Assembly: GCF_024703995.1 (NCBI RefSeq)
Contig: NZ_JAMXQV010000014.1
Coordinates: forward strand, 186,001-250,000
Length of the DNA: 64,000 nucleotides
Direction of reading: 5' to 3'
DNA from: Amycolatopsis iheyensis
GTDB lineage: Bacteria; Actinomycetota; Actinomycetes; Mycobacteriales; Pseudonocardiaceae
In this document: positions 16,254-25,630 of the stretch, one piece after another
How the letters are laid out: every line of letters begins with the position of its first letter
How positions within the stretch are numbered: the stretch's first letter is position 1
Made by a program: the position numbers and the translations under genes
Notes under the pieces: generated by a model
The model's input: the letters and a program-made list of their open reading frames with translations, nothing else
What the model was told of the DNA's origin: nothing
Databases searched by the model: none

Positions 16254-17591
16254 GTGAGTCCCCACTCGGATCTTCGTCCCTACCTGCGCACTTTGGGCGC
16301 GGAGACGCTGGCGGACCTGCTGCACGCCCAGGCGGAGCGCGACCCCGAGCTGCGGCACACGCTCGAACTGCGCGCCGCCACCCAATCCGGTGACGTCAGC
16401 GAGGCGCACCGGCTGCTCGACACCGCGGTGACCGACGGGAACGGCGAGTACACCGCGAAGATCGGCGCGGTCCTCGACACGCTGCAGCGGATGCTCGACG
16501 CCGGCAGCCGCGCCGACCTGGCGCCGCTGGCCCGCCGCACGGTCGACGACGTCAGCGAGGTGCTCGAGCAGTCCGGAGACCACACCGGCGACCTCGGCGA
16601 ACGGCTGGACCGGGCCGTCGAGCTCTACGCCCGCGCGTGCGCCGCCCGGCCACCGGACCCGGAGAAGCTGGCCGACTGGATCCTCGAAGTCGAGTTCGAC
16701 GGGCCCGGCCGCCCGGCGATCGACCTGGCCGACTTCGCGACGGCGCTGGGTGAGCCCGGCCTGCGCCGCATCAAGTCCACTGTGGACGACGTGCTCGCGG
16801 CGAGCGGCCCCGGCCACCGCCGGGAGGTGGCCGAGGGCCTGCGCGAACAGCTGGCCGAGGTGCTCGGCGACGTCGACGAGCTGGTCGCGATCCTGTCCGC
16901 CAAACCGCCGCGGCGCGAGATAAGCCTCAAGATCGTCCGGGTGCTGCGGGCCGCCGGGCGGCACAGCGAGGCCATCGCGCACGCCGCCCGCGCGCTCACC
17001 CAGGACAAGAACCCGAAGCCGCCACCGCCACCGCAGCAGTCACCGCCCGACGACGAAACTTCCCGGCGCCGCCAGGCGTTCGACGCCGAGCCGGGCCGCG
17101 AGACGTACACCGCGCTGCGCGAAGCCGCGACGGCCGACGGGAAATGGCCCGCGCAGCGCCGGGCCGCGCTGGTCCGCCTGCGCGAACGCGCCGCGGAGGG
17201 CGGAGCCGACGAGCTGGCCCGCGTCCTGCTCGACGACGGCCGTCCCGACGAGGCCTGGCGCGCCTGCGTGCGCTTCGGGGCCTCGCCGGAGCTGAAGCGG
17301 GAGCTGGCCGAGCAGCGGGCCGCGGAGCACCCGGCCGAGACGATCCCGGTGTTCCGCGAGCACGTCGAGGAGCTCATCGAGCACAAGGACCCGGCGGCCT
17401 ACCAGGAGGCCGCGCGGCGGCTGAAGCTGTTGCGCACCTTGCACAAGCGCGCCGAAACGCCGGACGAATTCACCGCTTACCTCGCTTCGCTGGTGGAAAC
17501 CCACCGGCGGAAAACCCGTCTGATCACGGAAATCCGCACCGCGCGGATCGCTTTGCCGAAGGCCGTAACCAACTCCCGAACACCTCGTTGA
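16254..17591 (+). CDS. Alpha-helical repeat protein (DUF6880-like)
   Basis: About 445 residues, nearly all helical. The start SDLRPYLRTLGAETLADLLHAQAERDPELRHTLELRAA resembles the N-terminal region of the SWIM-associated DUF6880 family (only part of it is quoted here as SDLRPYLRTLG). The rest is HEAT/TPR-like, with a Pro/Gln-rich break near residue 260. No enzymatic motif is visible. The GTG at 16254 fits the family start; another GTG lies two codons upstream. Function is unknown, probably a protein-protein scaffold in the cytoplasm. Confidence 0.6.
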   Translation: MSPHSDLRPYLRTLGAETLADLLHAQAERDPELRHTLELRAATQSGDVSEAHRLLDTAVTDGNGEYTAKIGAVLDTLQRMLDAGSRADLAPLARRTVDDVSEVLEQSGDHTGDLGERLDRAVELYARACAARPPDPEKLADWILEVEFDGPGRPAIDLADFATALGEPGLRRIKSTVDDVLAASGPGHRREVAEGLREQLAEVLGDVDELVAILSAKPPRREISLKIVRVLRAAGRHSEAIAHAARALTQDKNPKPPPPPQQSPPDDETSRRRQAFDAEPGRETYTALREAATADGKWPAQRRAALVRLRERAAEGGADELARVLLDDGRPDEAWRACVRFGASPELKRELAEQRAAEHPAETIPVFREHVEELIEHKDPAAYQEAARRLKLLRTLHKRAETPDEFTAYLASLVETHRRKTRLITEIRTARIALPKAVTNSRTPR

Positions 17592-17762
17592 CCGGATTGA
17601 ACCGGTGATTCACGTGCACCGGGACATCGAAGGCCCGCCAAGGCGATGACGCCTCTGGCCAGCGATGTCGCGGTGGCCCTGTTCCGCCGTCCGGCTCGGC
17701 GCCTCCCCGTCGAGCACCCGGCGGGACCCGCGCCAGGGCCACCGCGACCAGCTCTGTGACAT

Positions 17763-17800
17763 CCGGGGCTTCGCCCCGGGCCGGGGGCTCCGCCACCCGG
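17763..17800. terminator. Tandem GC-rich stem-loops between two genes
   Basis: CCGGGGC (17763-17769) and GCCCCGG (17773-17779) form a perfect 7-bp stem with a TTC loop. A second, less regular hairpin (CCGGG ... CCCGG, 17781-17800) follows at once. Elements reading GGGGCTTCGCCCC and GGGGGCTCCGCC are common in actinomycete intergenic DNA and can act as terminators or repeated palindromes. There is no T run. The rest of the 242-bp gap (17592-17833) holds nothing else I can identify. Confidence 0.5.
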
Positions 17801-17833
17801 AACCCCCGAGAGCCCGCGTGAAACGATGTCTCC

Positions 17834-19345
17834 ATGAGCCCGGTCAGTCGCGCCCGCAAGAAACCCCAGCAGCCCGTCACCCACAGCGTGACCGGCCTGT
17901 TCAAGGACATCCTGAACGACTTCTCCGCGCTGGGCGCGGACCCCGCTCCGGTCGACGTCGAGCTGCTCGCCTCCGAGGTGCTCGGCCAGTTCCACGACGT
18001 GCCGCTCGAGGACGGTGAGGAGTCCGTCGCCTGCGAGCTCATCGCTTTCGCGCAGCGCAAGATCACGCCGGGCGCGGCGGCGCTGCTGGCCGCGCTGAAG
18101 GTCGTCGCGGAGCAGGACGTCGAGCGCAAGGCCGCCGACGACGGCCTGCAGGTCGTCCTCGGCCGCGGCATCCCCGCGCCGGACTGGGCCGGCGCGCTGG
18201 GCCGGGTCACCGCCGGCGAGTGCTGGCGCACCGGGGACGTCTACGGCGACGAGTCGTCCCTGCTCTGCGTCTTCGCCCACGACGACCAGGTCCACGGCCT
18301 GCTCGCCCTGCTCGACTTCACCGAGGGCGGCCGGGTGCGCGACCTCGTCGTGATCGAGCAGCCCGCCGACGTCCTCGCCGAGATGCGCGAGCAGGCCGAG
18401 GCCGACCCCGAGCTGGTCGTACTGGAGGCGGTCGACCCCGCCGAGGCGCACCGCCTGATCGCGGACGGCCTCGCGGCGACCGACCACCTCGACGAGGCCG
18501 ACGTCAGCGAGGACTACGCGCGCTTCCACGCCGTCGCGCTCCTGTGGAGCCGCGCGCTGCCCGAGCCCGCGCTCGTGCCCGAGGTGGCCGCGTGGACCGA
18601 AGACGAACGCGCCGCCGTCGTCGAGCAGTTCGTCGCGGCGAGCGGCGAAGAAGCCGACGCCGCCCGCGCCATCGGCAGCCTGCTCCTGGAGCACGGCCTG
18701 CGGACCGACCCGGCGAACCCGCTGCGCGTCGGGCCGGAGAAGATCGCGCGCTTCCTCGAAGGGCTGCTGGGCGAGGAGTTCGAGCTCGACGCCGACCACG
18801 AGGACGCCGTCGAGCCCGTGGTCCTGGCCTGGGTGCAGTGGTCGGCCGAGCGGGCCGGGCTGACCGAGACCGCGGTCGCGGCCCTCGACGAGGCCGTCGC
18901 CGACTACCTGAGCGAGTACAACGACGACGGGGACGACTCGCCGCTGGAGCGCTACTTCGGCGACATCGGCGAGCTGGCCCCCAGCGAGCTGGCCGACGCG
19001 TTCGAACGCCGGATGTTCGCGGTGCCGTCGCTGACGGCGGAGATCGACGAGGAAGAGGTCGACCTCGACCCGACCGACCCGGACCAGCGCCGCGCGCTCG
19101 TCATCAGCGCGGCCGACGAAGACGAGGAAGAGCAGCGGCTGATCCTGCGCGCGACCGTCGTCGACCAGCTGTGGGACGACGAGCCGGTCGAAGCCTGGCA
19201 GGCCGCGCAGCGGCTGCAGGAGGGCGAGCTCGAGCGCGACGAGATCTTCGACCAGCTCATCGACGCGCTGGAAGGCACCCTGCTGGACTCGGAAACGCTC
19301 GAATACGACGCCGACGCCTACGTCGAGGCGCTCACCGAACTCTGA
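17834..19345 (+). CDS. Conserved acidic protein of unknown function
   Basis: The 503-residue protein has no signal peptide or membrane helix. It begins MSPVSRARKKPQQPVTHSVT and becomes strongly acidic toward the C-terminus (for example VDLDPTDPDQ and DEDEEEQ). It appears alpha-helical with a possible small beta domain around ECWRTGDVYGDESSLLC. I do not recognise the family. The ATG at 17834 follows a long gap with GC stem-loops. A small membrane protein gene converges 3 bp after its stop. Confidence 0.65.
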   Translation: MSPVSRARKKPQQPVTHSVTGLFKDILNDFSALGADPAPVDVELLASEVLGQFHDVPLEDGEESVACELIAFAQRKITPGAAALLAALKVVAEQDVERKAADDGLQVVLGRGIPAPDWAGALGRVTAGECWRTGDVYGDESSLLCVFAHDDQVHGLLALLDFTEGGRVRDLVVIEQPADVLAEMREQAEADPELVVLEAVDPAEAHRLIADGLAATDHLDEADVSEDYARFHAVALLWSRALPEPALVPEVAAWTEDERAAVVEQFVAASGEEADAARAIGSLLLEHGLRTDPANPLRVGPEKIARFLEGLLGEEFELDADHEDAVEPVVLAWVQWSAERAGLTETAVAALDEAVADYLSEYNDDGDDSPLERYFGDIGELAPSELADAFERRMFAVPSLTAEIDEEEVDLDPTDPDQRRALVISAADEDEEEQRLILRATVVDQLWDDEPVEAWQAAQRLQEGELERDEIFDQLIDALEGTLLDSETLEYDADAYVEALTEL

Positions 19346-19348
19346 CGG

Positions 19349-19504
19349 CTACGGGAGGGGGCCCGCCGGCTCGGCGGGCTTTCCCTTGCGCCGGCGCTCC
19401 TGCAGCCGGTCGTCGAAGTCGACGACGAACGTTCCGGCGGCCATCGCGATCAGCAGGACCAGACCGAGCACCGCACCGACCCACGTAAGCACCATCGCGA
19501 ACAT
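19349..19504 (-). CDS. Small single-pass membrane protein (51 residues)
   Basis: Read on the minus strand, ATG at 19504 is preceded by GGGGAGGAGG, an excellent ribosome site, and the frame ends at TAG (19351-19349). The product begins MFAMVLTWVGAVLGLVLLIA, one membrane helix, followed by DFDDRLQERRRKGK and a Pro-rich end. The strong ribosome site and clean topology argue that it is real. Function is unknown; small proteins like this often modulate membrane complexes. Confidence 0.6.
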   Translation of the reverse strand: MFAMVLTWVGAVLGLVLLIAMAAGTFVVDFDDRLQERRRKGKPAEPAGPLP

Positions 19505-19715
19505 CGTGGGCCTCCTCCCCAGCTCAGAGCCGTTTTCCTGACTCCTTCAGGGTCGCTTCCGCGTGGCGGTACCGGTATCGGCCAACCGGTTACGGCACCT
19601 CGGCCGATCGGCCGGGTTCTGGCGCGGAGAGTCGCGAAGAGGCAACGAACCGTGCCCGGTCGTTCGCCCAGCGTTCACCTGAGACGCATGTGGGTGATGG
19701 GTGGCGTAACCGGTC

Positions 19716-20648
19716 TCAGAGCTTGCGCAGCCGCACGCGGTTGATCGTGTGGTCGGCGTCCTTGCGCAGCACCAGCGTCGCCCGCGGCCGGGTCGGCTTG
19801 ATGTTCTCCATCAGGTTCGGCTCGTTGATCGAACGCCACAGGTGCCGCGCCTCGGCGCGGGCCTCGTCGTCCGGCAGGCCGGCGAAGTGGTGGAAGTGCG
19901 ACGCCGGGTCCGCGAACGCCGTGTGCCGCAGCTCCAGGAACCGCTCGATGTACCAGCGCTGGATGTCGTCGGTGTGCGCGTCGACGTAGATCGAGAAGTC
20001 GAAGAGGTCGGACACCATCAGCCGCGGCCCCGGCTGGAGCACGTTCAGGCCCTCGAGGATGAGGATGTCCGGCTGCTGCACCACCTGCTCCTGGCCGGGC
20101 AGGATGTCGTAGGCCAGGTGCGAGTACACCGGCGCGGCGACGCGCTCGGCGCCCGACTTGACCTCGGTGACGAACCGCAGCAGCGCGCGGCGGTCGTAGC
20201 TCTCCGGGAAACCCTTGCGGTGCATGATCCCGCGCCGCATCAGCTCGGCGCGCGGGTACAGGAAGCCGTCGGTGGTGACCAGGTCGACGCGGGGGTGGTC
20301 CGGCCAGCGGGCGAGCAGGGTGCGCAGGATGCGGGCGGTGGTCGACTTGCCGACCGCCACGCTCCCGGCGATGCCGATCACGTACGGGACCTTCGTGTTC
20401 CGGCAGTCCTCGCCGAGGAACGTCGTGGTGGCTTCGTAGAGCCGCTGGCGCGCGGCGACCTGCAGGTTGATCAGGCGGGACAGCGGCAGGTAGACGTCGG
20501 CGACCTCGGCCAGATCGACCTGCTCGCCGAGACCCCGCAGGCGAAGCAGCTCCGCGCCCGTCAGCGGCAGTGGCGTGGAACTGCGCAGTTCTTTCCATTG
20601 TTCCCGGTGCAGCTCGACATACGGGCTGAGTTCGCGGACCCGGGTCAT
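19716..20648 (-). CDS. coaA: Type I pantothenate kinase
   Basis: The 310-residue protein contains the P-loop GSVAVGKST (about residue 97) and the PanK-I sequences DLVTTDGFLYP, RKGFPESYD and LILEGLNVLQPG. The N-terminal ELSPYVELHREQW is also family-typical. It phosphorylates pantothenate with ATP, the first and feedback-regulated step of coenzyme A synthesis. Length matches E. coli CoaA (316) and M. tuberculosis CoaA (312). An inverted repeat CTGAGAC (19679-19685) / GTCTCAG (19713-19719) spans its stop. Start ATG 20648. Confidence 0.95.
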   Translation of the reverse strand: MTRVRELSPYVELHREQWKELRSSTPLPLTGAELLRLRGLGEQVDLAEVADVYLPLSRLINLQVAARQRLYEATTTFLGEDCRNTKVPYVIGIAGSVAVGKSTTARILRTLLARWPDHPRVDLVTTDGFLYPRAELMRRGIMHRKGFPESYDRRALLRFVTEVKSGAERVAAPVYSHLAYDILPGQEQVVQQPDILILEGLNVLQPGPRLMVSDLFDFSIYVDAHTDDIQRWYIERFLELRHTAFADPASHFHHFAGLPDDEARAEARHLWRSINEPNLMENIKPTRPRATLVLRKDADHTINRVRLRKL

Positions 20649-20762
20649 CGCACACTCCTCCGGCCGTCGCCTGCGCTGGCGGACGTTTCTCCTGCGCGAT
20701 CAACGGTAGGGCTTACTCGCGGTGAACGCCCTGTGATCTAGTCCACCCCCTGTTTTCGGTGA

Positions 20763-21383
20763 TCACCGAGGGTGACGGTGCCCGAAGACCTCGTCCCACG
20801 CCGCCGCGACCTGCCGGGCACACGTCGCCGGGTCCACGCCGCCGACGCCGGTGCCGAGCCCCGGCATCGCGATCGTGTCGACGGACTCCCGCACCGGCCC
20901 GTGGTCGAGCCGGCCGTCGCGCCACACCAGGAACACCGCCCGCGCCGCGAGGTAGGGGTGGACGGTGTCGGCCGGCAGCCGCTCGGCGGGCTCCCGCATG
21001 GTCGGCGCGCTGATCAGCCACGCCGGCTCGGCTTCGCCGGTCGGGACGACGACGGCCTCGCCGATGGGCAGCTCGCCGCCGTGAAACGCCAGGACCGCGC
21101 TGCGGACGTGCTGCTCCACACCCGGGAACGCGCGGGCGTAGACGGCGTCGATGCCGCCGCGCATCCAGCCGTAGGAGTTGGCCGGGCTGACCACCGCCTG
21201 GGCGACGACGTCGAGCACCGACCCGCGGTGCACCCGGACCCGGCCGGCCAGCTTCTGCGCGGCGGACGTCCAAGCGGTGGCTAGTGGTTCATCGACGGCG
21301 CACAGCACCAGCTCCGGTGTGCGAGGGGAGACCGGCGGGTGCGTGCCCTCACGGCCGGTGTGCGTGCCCGAGTCGGCGGTCAC
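20763..21383 (-). CDS. Macro-domain protein (ADP-ribose-binding type)
   Basis: About 206 residues. It carries a macro-domain core, VVSPANSYGWMRGGIDAVYA (the NA-x-GG-like ribose loop), and a later MPGLGTGVGGVDP phosphate loop. Macro domains bind ADP-ribose or remove it from proteins or nucleic acids; which applies here is unknown. The frame is open into the pheA promoter, so I chose the GTG at 21383, which gives VTADSGTHTG and leaves room for divergent promoters. pheA is transcribed divergently. Confidence 0.8.
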   Translation of the reverse strand: MTADSGTHTGREGTHPPVSPRTPELVLCAVDEPLATAWTSAAQKLAGRVRVHRGSVLDVVAQAVVSPANSYGWMRGGIDAVYARAFPGVEQHVRSAVLAFHGGELPIGEAVVVPTGEAEPAWLISAPTMREPAERLPADTVHPYLAARAVFLVWRDGRLDHGPVRESVDTIAMPGLGTGVGGVDPATCARQVAAAWDEVFGHRHPR

Positions 21384-21481
21384 ATCCCTAGCATCGCAAA
21401 AAATGCCACCCGGCGTAACCGGTTCCCGTACCGGCTGTCCGAGTGAAAGTCGCCACGGTCCGCCCCCGTAGCCTGGGGCCT

Positions 21482-22390
21482 GTGTCACGGATCGCATACT
21501 TCGGCCCCCAAGGGACCTTCACCGAACAGGCCGCGCGGGTCCTCGCCGCCGGCGACGAGCTGATTCCGGTCGAGACCGTCCGGTCGGCCATGGCGGCCGT
21601 CCGGAAGGGCGAAGCGGACGCCGCGTGCGTCCCCATCGAGAACTCCGTCGAGGGCGTGGTGCCCGCCACGCTCGACGGGCTCAGCGAGTCGACCCCGCTG
21701 GTCGCCGTGGCCGAAGCCATCCTGCCGATCCACTTCAGCGTGCTGAAGCGCCGCGGTGACGCTCCGATCCGCACCGTCGCCAGCCACCCGCACGCGCTCG
21801 CGCAGGTCCGCGAGTGGCTCGAGGTCAACCTGCCGGACGCGCACCCGGTGGCGTCGTCCTCGACGTCGGCCGCCGCGGTCGGCGTGCTGGACGGCGAGTT
21901 CGACGCCGCGGTCTGCGCCCCGGTCGCCGTCGAGCACTACGACCTCGAGGTGCTGGCCACCGAGGTCGCCGACGTCACCGACGCGGCCACACGGTTCCTG
22001 CTGGTCCGCGCGCCCGGCGCGCTGCCCGAGCCGACAGGCGCCGACCGGACGTCGGTGGTCGCCGCGGCCGTCAACCGCACCGGCACGCTCGCCGAGCTGC
22101 TCACCGCGCTCGCCGACCGCGGCATCAACCTGACCCGGCTCGACGCCCGGCCGACGCGGAACAACTTCGGCGAGTACCGCTTCTTCATCGACTTCGAGGG
22201 GCACGTGGCCGAGCCGCGGATCCTCGACGCGCTGACGGCGTTGCGCCGGCACTGCCGCAACCTGCGGTTCCTCGGCTCGCACCCGCGTGCCGACGGCACC
22301 CGCAGCACGATCGAGCCCGGCTTCGGCAACGACGACTTCGCCGACGCCGCCGGGTGGGCGGCCGCCGTCCGCAAGGGGGAGCTGGCGTGA
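21482..22390 (+). CDS. pheA: Prephenate dehydratase
   Basis: The 302-residue protein starts SRIAYFGPQGTFTEQAAR and has the catalytic TRF motif (AATRFLLV) and a C-terminal ACT domain (about residues 195-280). In that domain NRTGTLAELLTAL and LDARPTRN stand for the GALV and ESRP phenylalanine-binding motifs. It converts prephenate to phenylpyruvate in phenylalanine synthesis and is normally inhibited by phenylalanine. The GTG at 21482 matches the family N-terminus. The stop overlaps the next start as GTGA (22387-22390). The same pair lies together in mycobacteria. Confidence 0.95.
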   Translation: MSRIAYFGPQGTFTEQAARVLAAGDELIPVETVRSAMAAVRKGEADAACVPIENSVEGVVPATLDGLSESTPLVAVAEAILPIHFSVLKRRGDAPIRTVASHPHALAQVREWLEVNLPDAHPVASSSTSAAAVGVLDGEFDAAVCAPVAVEHYDLEVLATEVADVTDAATRFLLVRAPGALPEPTGADRTSVVAAAVNRTGTLAELLTALADRGINLTRLDARPTRNNFGEYRFFIDFEGHVAEPRILDALTALRRHCRNLRFLGSHPRADGTRSTIEPGFGNDDFADAAGWAAAVRKGELA

Positions 22391-23004
22391 GGCTCCTGCT
22401 CATCCGCCACGGCCAGACCGACGGGAACGTCCGCGGCGCGCTCGACACCGCGCTGCCCGGGCCGCCGCTCACCGAGCTGGGCCGCAGCCAGGCCGGCGAG
22501 CTGGCGACGCGGCTGGCGGGGGAGCCGATCGTCGCGGTCTACGCGTCCCAGGCGACCCGCGCCCAGCAGACCGCCGCGCCGCTGGCCGAGCACTTCGGCC
22601 TCGATGTCCAGGTCGTCGACGGCGTCCAGGAGGTCGGCGCGGGTGACCTGGAAGGGGCCACCGACCGCGACTCGATCCGCGTCTACATGGAGACGGTCCG
22701 GCAGTGGACCCTCGGCGAGCTGGCCCCGGCCATGCCCGGCGGCGAAAGCGGCATCGGCGTGCGGACCCGCATGCTCGACGCGGTCGGCCGGCTGCGCGCC
22801 AAGCACGAGCAGGCCGACCCGGACGGCGTGGTCGCCCTGGTCAGCCACGGCGGCGCGATCCGGCTGACCGGTGAGTGGCTGGCCGCGAACGTCCACGCGG
22901 ACGTCGCGAACGCGGCGCTGATCCCGAACACCGGCCTGGTGGAGCTCGACGCACGCCCGGACGGGCAGTGGCACTGCCTGACTTGGGTCGACACCCCGCT
23001 CTGA
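22387..23004 (+). CDS. Histidine phosphatase (phosphoglycerate-mutase-like) family
   Basis: The 205-residue protein begins MRLLLIRHGQTDGN, with the catalytic His in RHG. The second catalytic His is in ALVSHGGAIRLTG, and ASQATRAQQTA supplies the conserved Arg. It hydrolyses or transfers phosphate from a small molecule. Length and position next to pheA match mycobacterial Gpm2-type proteins. The substrate is not predictable. GTG start coupled to pheA. Confidence 0.9.
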   Translation: MRLLLIRHGQTDGNVRGALDTALPGPPLTELGRSQAGELATRLAGEPIVAVYASQATRAQQTAAPLAEHFGLDVQVVDGVQEVGAGDLEGATDRDSIRVYMETVRQWTLGELAPAMPGGESGIGVRTRMLDAVGRLRAKHEQADPDGVVALVSHGGAIRLTGEWLAANVHADVANAALIPNTGLVELDARPDGQWHCLTWVDTPL

Positions 23005-23126
23005 GCAACCCGAAAGTGGGCTGCCGTCACGTTTGAGACACGTTTGGTGGGGAATTAACACCGGGACCCAACCTGCCGGAGATCCGCACGTCCACCCAGT
23101 AGCACCACACCAGGGAGGCGATTGAA

Positions 23127-23771
23127 ATGGCTCGGAAGAAGCTTTCACGGTTGTTCCCGGTCGTCGCGGCTTCGGCTGGCGTACTGGCGCTTTCCGCCTG
23201 CGGGGGCGGCGGAACCACGAACGCGGCGAGCAGCTCGACCCCGTCGACGTCGGAGTCGCCGACCGCCACCACCGCGACCACGTCCGCCCCCAGCGCGACC
23301 AGCTCGGCGCCGACGTCGGCACCGGTCGCCGCGCCGCCCGCCGACAACGGGCTCTGCAAGGCCGGGGACGTCCAGCTGTCCCTCGGCCAGGGCGACGCCG
23401 GCGCCGGCTCGGTCTACCGGCCGCTGCTCATCAAGAACACCAGCGCGAAGCCGTGCGAGATCCAGGGCTTCCCCGGGGTCTCCTACGTGGCGGGCAACGA
23501 CGGGCACCAGGTCGGCAAGGACGCGTTCCGCGAAGGCACCAAGGGCAACGCGGTCAAGCTGAACCCGGGCCAGTCCGCGGCCGCCGACATCCAGTTCGTC
23601 AACGTGCGGAACTTCGACTCGGGCACCTGCCAGCCGACCGCGGTGAAGGGCCTGCGCATCTACCTGCCGCAGGAGACCGCGTCGAACTTCGTGCCCACCG
23701 ACGGCACGGCCTGCGCGAGCACGAAGATCCCCGGCAACCAGCTGGCCGTGAAGACGGTCCACCCTGCCTAG
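23127..23771 (+). CDS. DUF4232 lipoprotein
   Basis: The 214-residue protein has a lipoprotein signal with lipobox LSAC (Cys25) and a Ser/Thr/Ala-rich linker. A DUF4232 beta-sandwich follows, containing VYRPLLIKNTSAKPCEIQGFPGVSYV and ending near KIPGNQLAVKTVHP (motifs truncated). Such proteins sit on the outer face of the membrane, with function unknown. CCAGGGAGGCGATTGAAATG shows a strong ribosome site. Its stop overlaps the convergent gene within CTAG. Confidence 0.85.
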   Translation: MARKKLSRLFPVVAASAGVLALSACGGGGTTNAASSSTPSTSESPTATTATTSAPSATSSAPTSAPVAAPPADNGLCKAGDVQLSLGQGDAGAGSVYRPLLIKNTSAKPCEIQGFPGVSYVAGNDGHQVGKDAFREGTKGNAVKLNPGQSAAADIQFVNVRNFDSGTCQPTAVKGLRIYLPQETASNFVPTDGTACASTKIPGNQLAVKTVHPA

Positions 23772-24247
23772 ATGCGGGCGCAGATTTCTTGCGCCTGAAC
23801 CAGGTGCCGCTGGCCGGAGATGTCGTTGAAGTGCAGGCTCAGCACCATCCGCGTGACACCGTCGATGTGGTCGGCCAGCGGCTGGTAGTTGGCGTTCACC
23901 TGGGCGGCCGCCGCGGACAGCTCGCGTGCGGCCGTCATCCGGTGCAGCCGCTCCGGGGTCAGGCCGGGCGTCAGCGACGGCTGCGCGTCCCGGCTCGTGT
24001 CGGGCAGCTCGCCGACCCGGTCGAGGGCCTGGCACGCCGCGAGGGCGTCGTCGAGCGCTCCGGCGTGCACGCCGGAAAGGCCCCACAGCAGACCGAGCAC
24101 GCTGCCGCCGAGCACGAACCCGGCGACGGCGCACAACACCAGCATCCGGCGTGACTGCGGCGGGGCCTTGACCTCTTCGGACTCCTCCGAAGCCGCGGGC
24201 TCGTCGTAGTCGGGGCCGGCTTCTTCGCCGGTTTCCGCGGTGCGCAT
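23768..24247 (-). CDS. Single-pass membrane protein of unknown function
   Basis: The 159-residue protein has an acidic N-terminal tail (residues 1-33), one membrane helix (MLVLCAVAGFVLGGSVLGLL, about 35-60) and a helical C-terminal domain ending QAQEICARI. I recognise no family. Its stop is shared with the DUF4232 lipoprotein gene within CTAG. Upstream (24248-24285) only a short gap separates it from an MFS exporter on the same strand, so the two may be cotranscribed. Confidence 0.65.
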   Translation of the reverse strand: MRTAETGEEAGPDYDEPAASEESEEVKAPPQSRRMLVLCAVAGFVLGGSVLGLLWGLSGVHAGALDDALAACQALDRVGELPDTSRDAQPSLTPGLTPERLHRMTAARELSAAAAQVNANYQPLADHIDGVTRMVLSLHFNDISGQRHLVQAQEICARI

Positions 24248-24285
24248 GGCCGCCTCCCGTCACCTGAGTGATGACGTATTTCAGC

Positions 24286-25530
24286 TCACAATCCCCGATC
24301 GTGGTGCGTCAGCGCCGCGGCTGAGTCCGATTTGTCATCGAGGGAGACCCGGCGCAAGGCCGCGAAGGCGAACCCGGCGATCACCAGCATGGCCAGCCCG
24401 GACACCGCGAACGTCCGCGCGGCGGTGCCGAGCGCCTCGGTCAGCACGCCGCCGAGCAGGGCGCCGACCGGGATCGCGCCCCAGACGACCGTCCGCCACA
24501 CCCCGAGCACCCGCCCGAGCAGCTCGCCGGGCACCAGCGTGTGCCGCGCGGTCGCGAGCACGACGTTCACCGCGACCACCGCGGCCGCGAACAGGCCGAA
24601 CAGCGCCGCGCCCGCGACCGGCGAGCGCACCAGCCCCATCCCGCCGAACCCGGCGCCGCAGCAGAGGATGCCGCCGACCACGACCGCGCGACGGCCGCCC
24701 GCGCGCACCAGCCGCGGCGCGATGCCCGCCCCGAGCAGCCCGCCGATCCCGCCGACGAACGCGAAGAGCCCGAAGGTCGCGTCGGACAGGTGGAGGTCCT
24801 CCAGCGCGTACAGCACCAGCTGCGCCTGCGCGAGCTCGCTGACCAGGCTGAGCAGCCCGGCGACGGCGACCAGCCGCAGCAGCAGCGGGTGCCGGCGCAG
24901 CCAGCGCAGGCCGTCGGCCAGCTCGGTGCGCAGCTTCGCCGGCTGGTGCGTCTCGCCCTGCGCGCGGTAGGTGCCGGCCAGCCCGAGCAGCACCGCGGCC
25001 GCGATCGCGAAGCCGGCGGAGTTGAGCACGAACGGGAAGGCCGCGAAGAGCGCGAAGGTCAGGCTGCCGACCGGGCCGCCGAGGAACGTCTGGCCGACGA
25101 TCTCGCACGCCTGCAGCTTGCTGTTGGCCGCGTCGAGCGAACCGTCGCCGACGACCGCCGGGATCAGGGCGTTGGCCGCGCTGTCGGCGACCGTCTCGGC
25201 CGTCCCGATGACCAGCGCGGTCAGGTAGACCAGCCAGATCGTCATCCCGCCGGTCGCCACGAGCACGGCCAGCACGCCGACGGCGACGGCGCGCGCGGCG
25301 TTCGCGACGACCATCGCCCGCCGCCGGTCGATCCGGTCGACCAGCGCGCCGGCCACCGCCGCGAACAGCAGCCAGGGCAGGAACTGGGTGGCCGACAACC
25401 CGGCGATGAGCACGGGGTCCCGGGTCAGCGTCGTGGCCAGCAGCGGCAACGCGACCTTGCCGATGCCGTCGCCCAGGTGCGACGCCGCGCTCGAGGTCAG
25501 CAGCCACGTGAGTCTTCGCGCGTTGTCCAT
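24286..25530 (-). CDS. MFS_3-family exporter
   Basis: About 414 residues with 12 predicted membrane helices. The start MDNARRLTWLLTSSAASHLG and the loop VDRIDRRRAMVVANA (the MFS motif after helix 2-3) resemble the MFS_3/EntS-like drug and siderophore exporters. It likely uses the proton gradient to export a small molecule that cannot be named. The ATG at 25530 is preferred; a GTG at 25545 is in frame. The C-terminal tail is short and polar (DKSDSAAALTHHDRGL). Confidence 0.85.
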   Translation of the reverse strand: MDNARRLTWLLTSSAASHLGDGIGKVALPLLATTLTRDPVLIAGLSATQFLPWLLFAAVAGALVDRIDRRRAMVVANAARAVAVGVLAVLVATGGMTIWLVYLTALVIGTAETVADSAANALIPAVVGDGSLDAANSKLQACEIVGQTFLGGPVGSLTFALFAAFPFVLNSAGFAIAAAVLLGLAGTYRAQGETHQPAKLRTELADGLRWLRRHPLLLRLVAVAGLLSLVSELAQAQLVLYALEDLHLSDATFGLFAFVGGIGGLLGAGIAPRLVRAGGRRAVVVGGILCCGAGFGGMGLVRSPVAGAALFGLFAAAVVAVNVVLATARHTLVPGELLGRVLGVWRTVVWGAIPVGALLGGVLTEALGTAARTFAVSGLAMLVIAGFAFAALRRVSLDDKSDSAAALTHHDRGL

Positions 25531-25630
25531 CGGGGCCCCCGGCACACATCGCAGTCACCCAATGACGTCGAGTAACAGGATAAGGGCACGGTCACCCGAT
25601 GGTGGTCACGGTGTCACTACTAGTTGCCGG

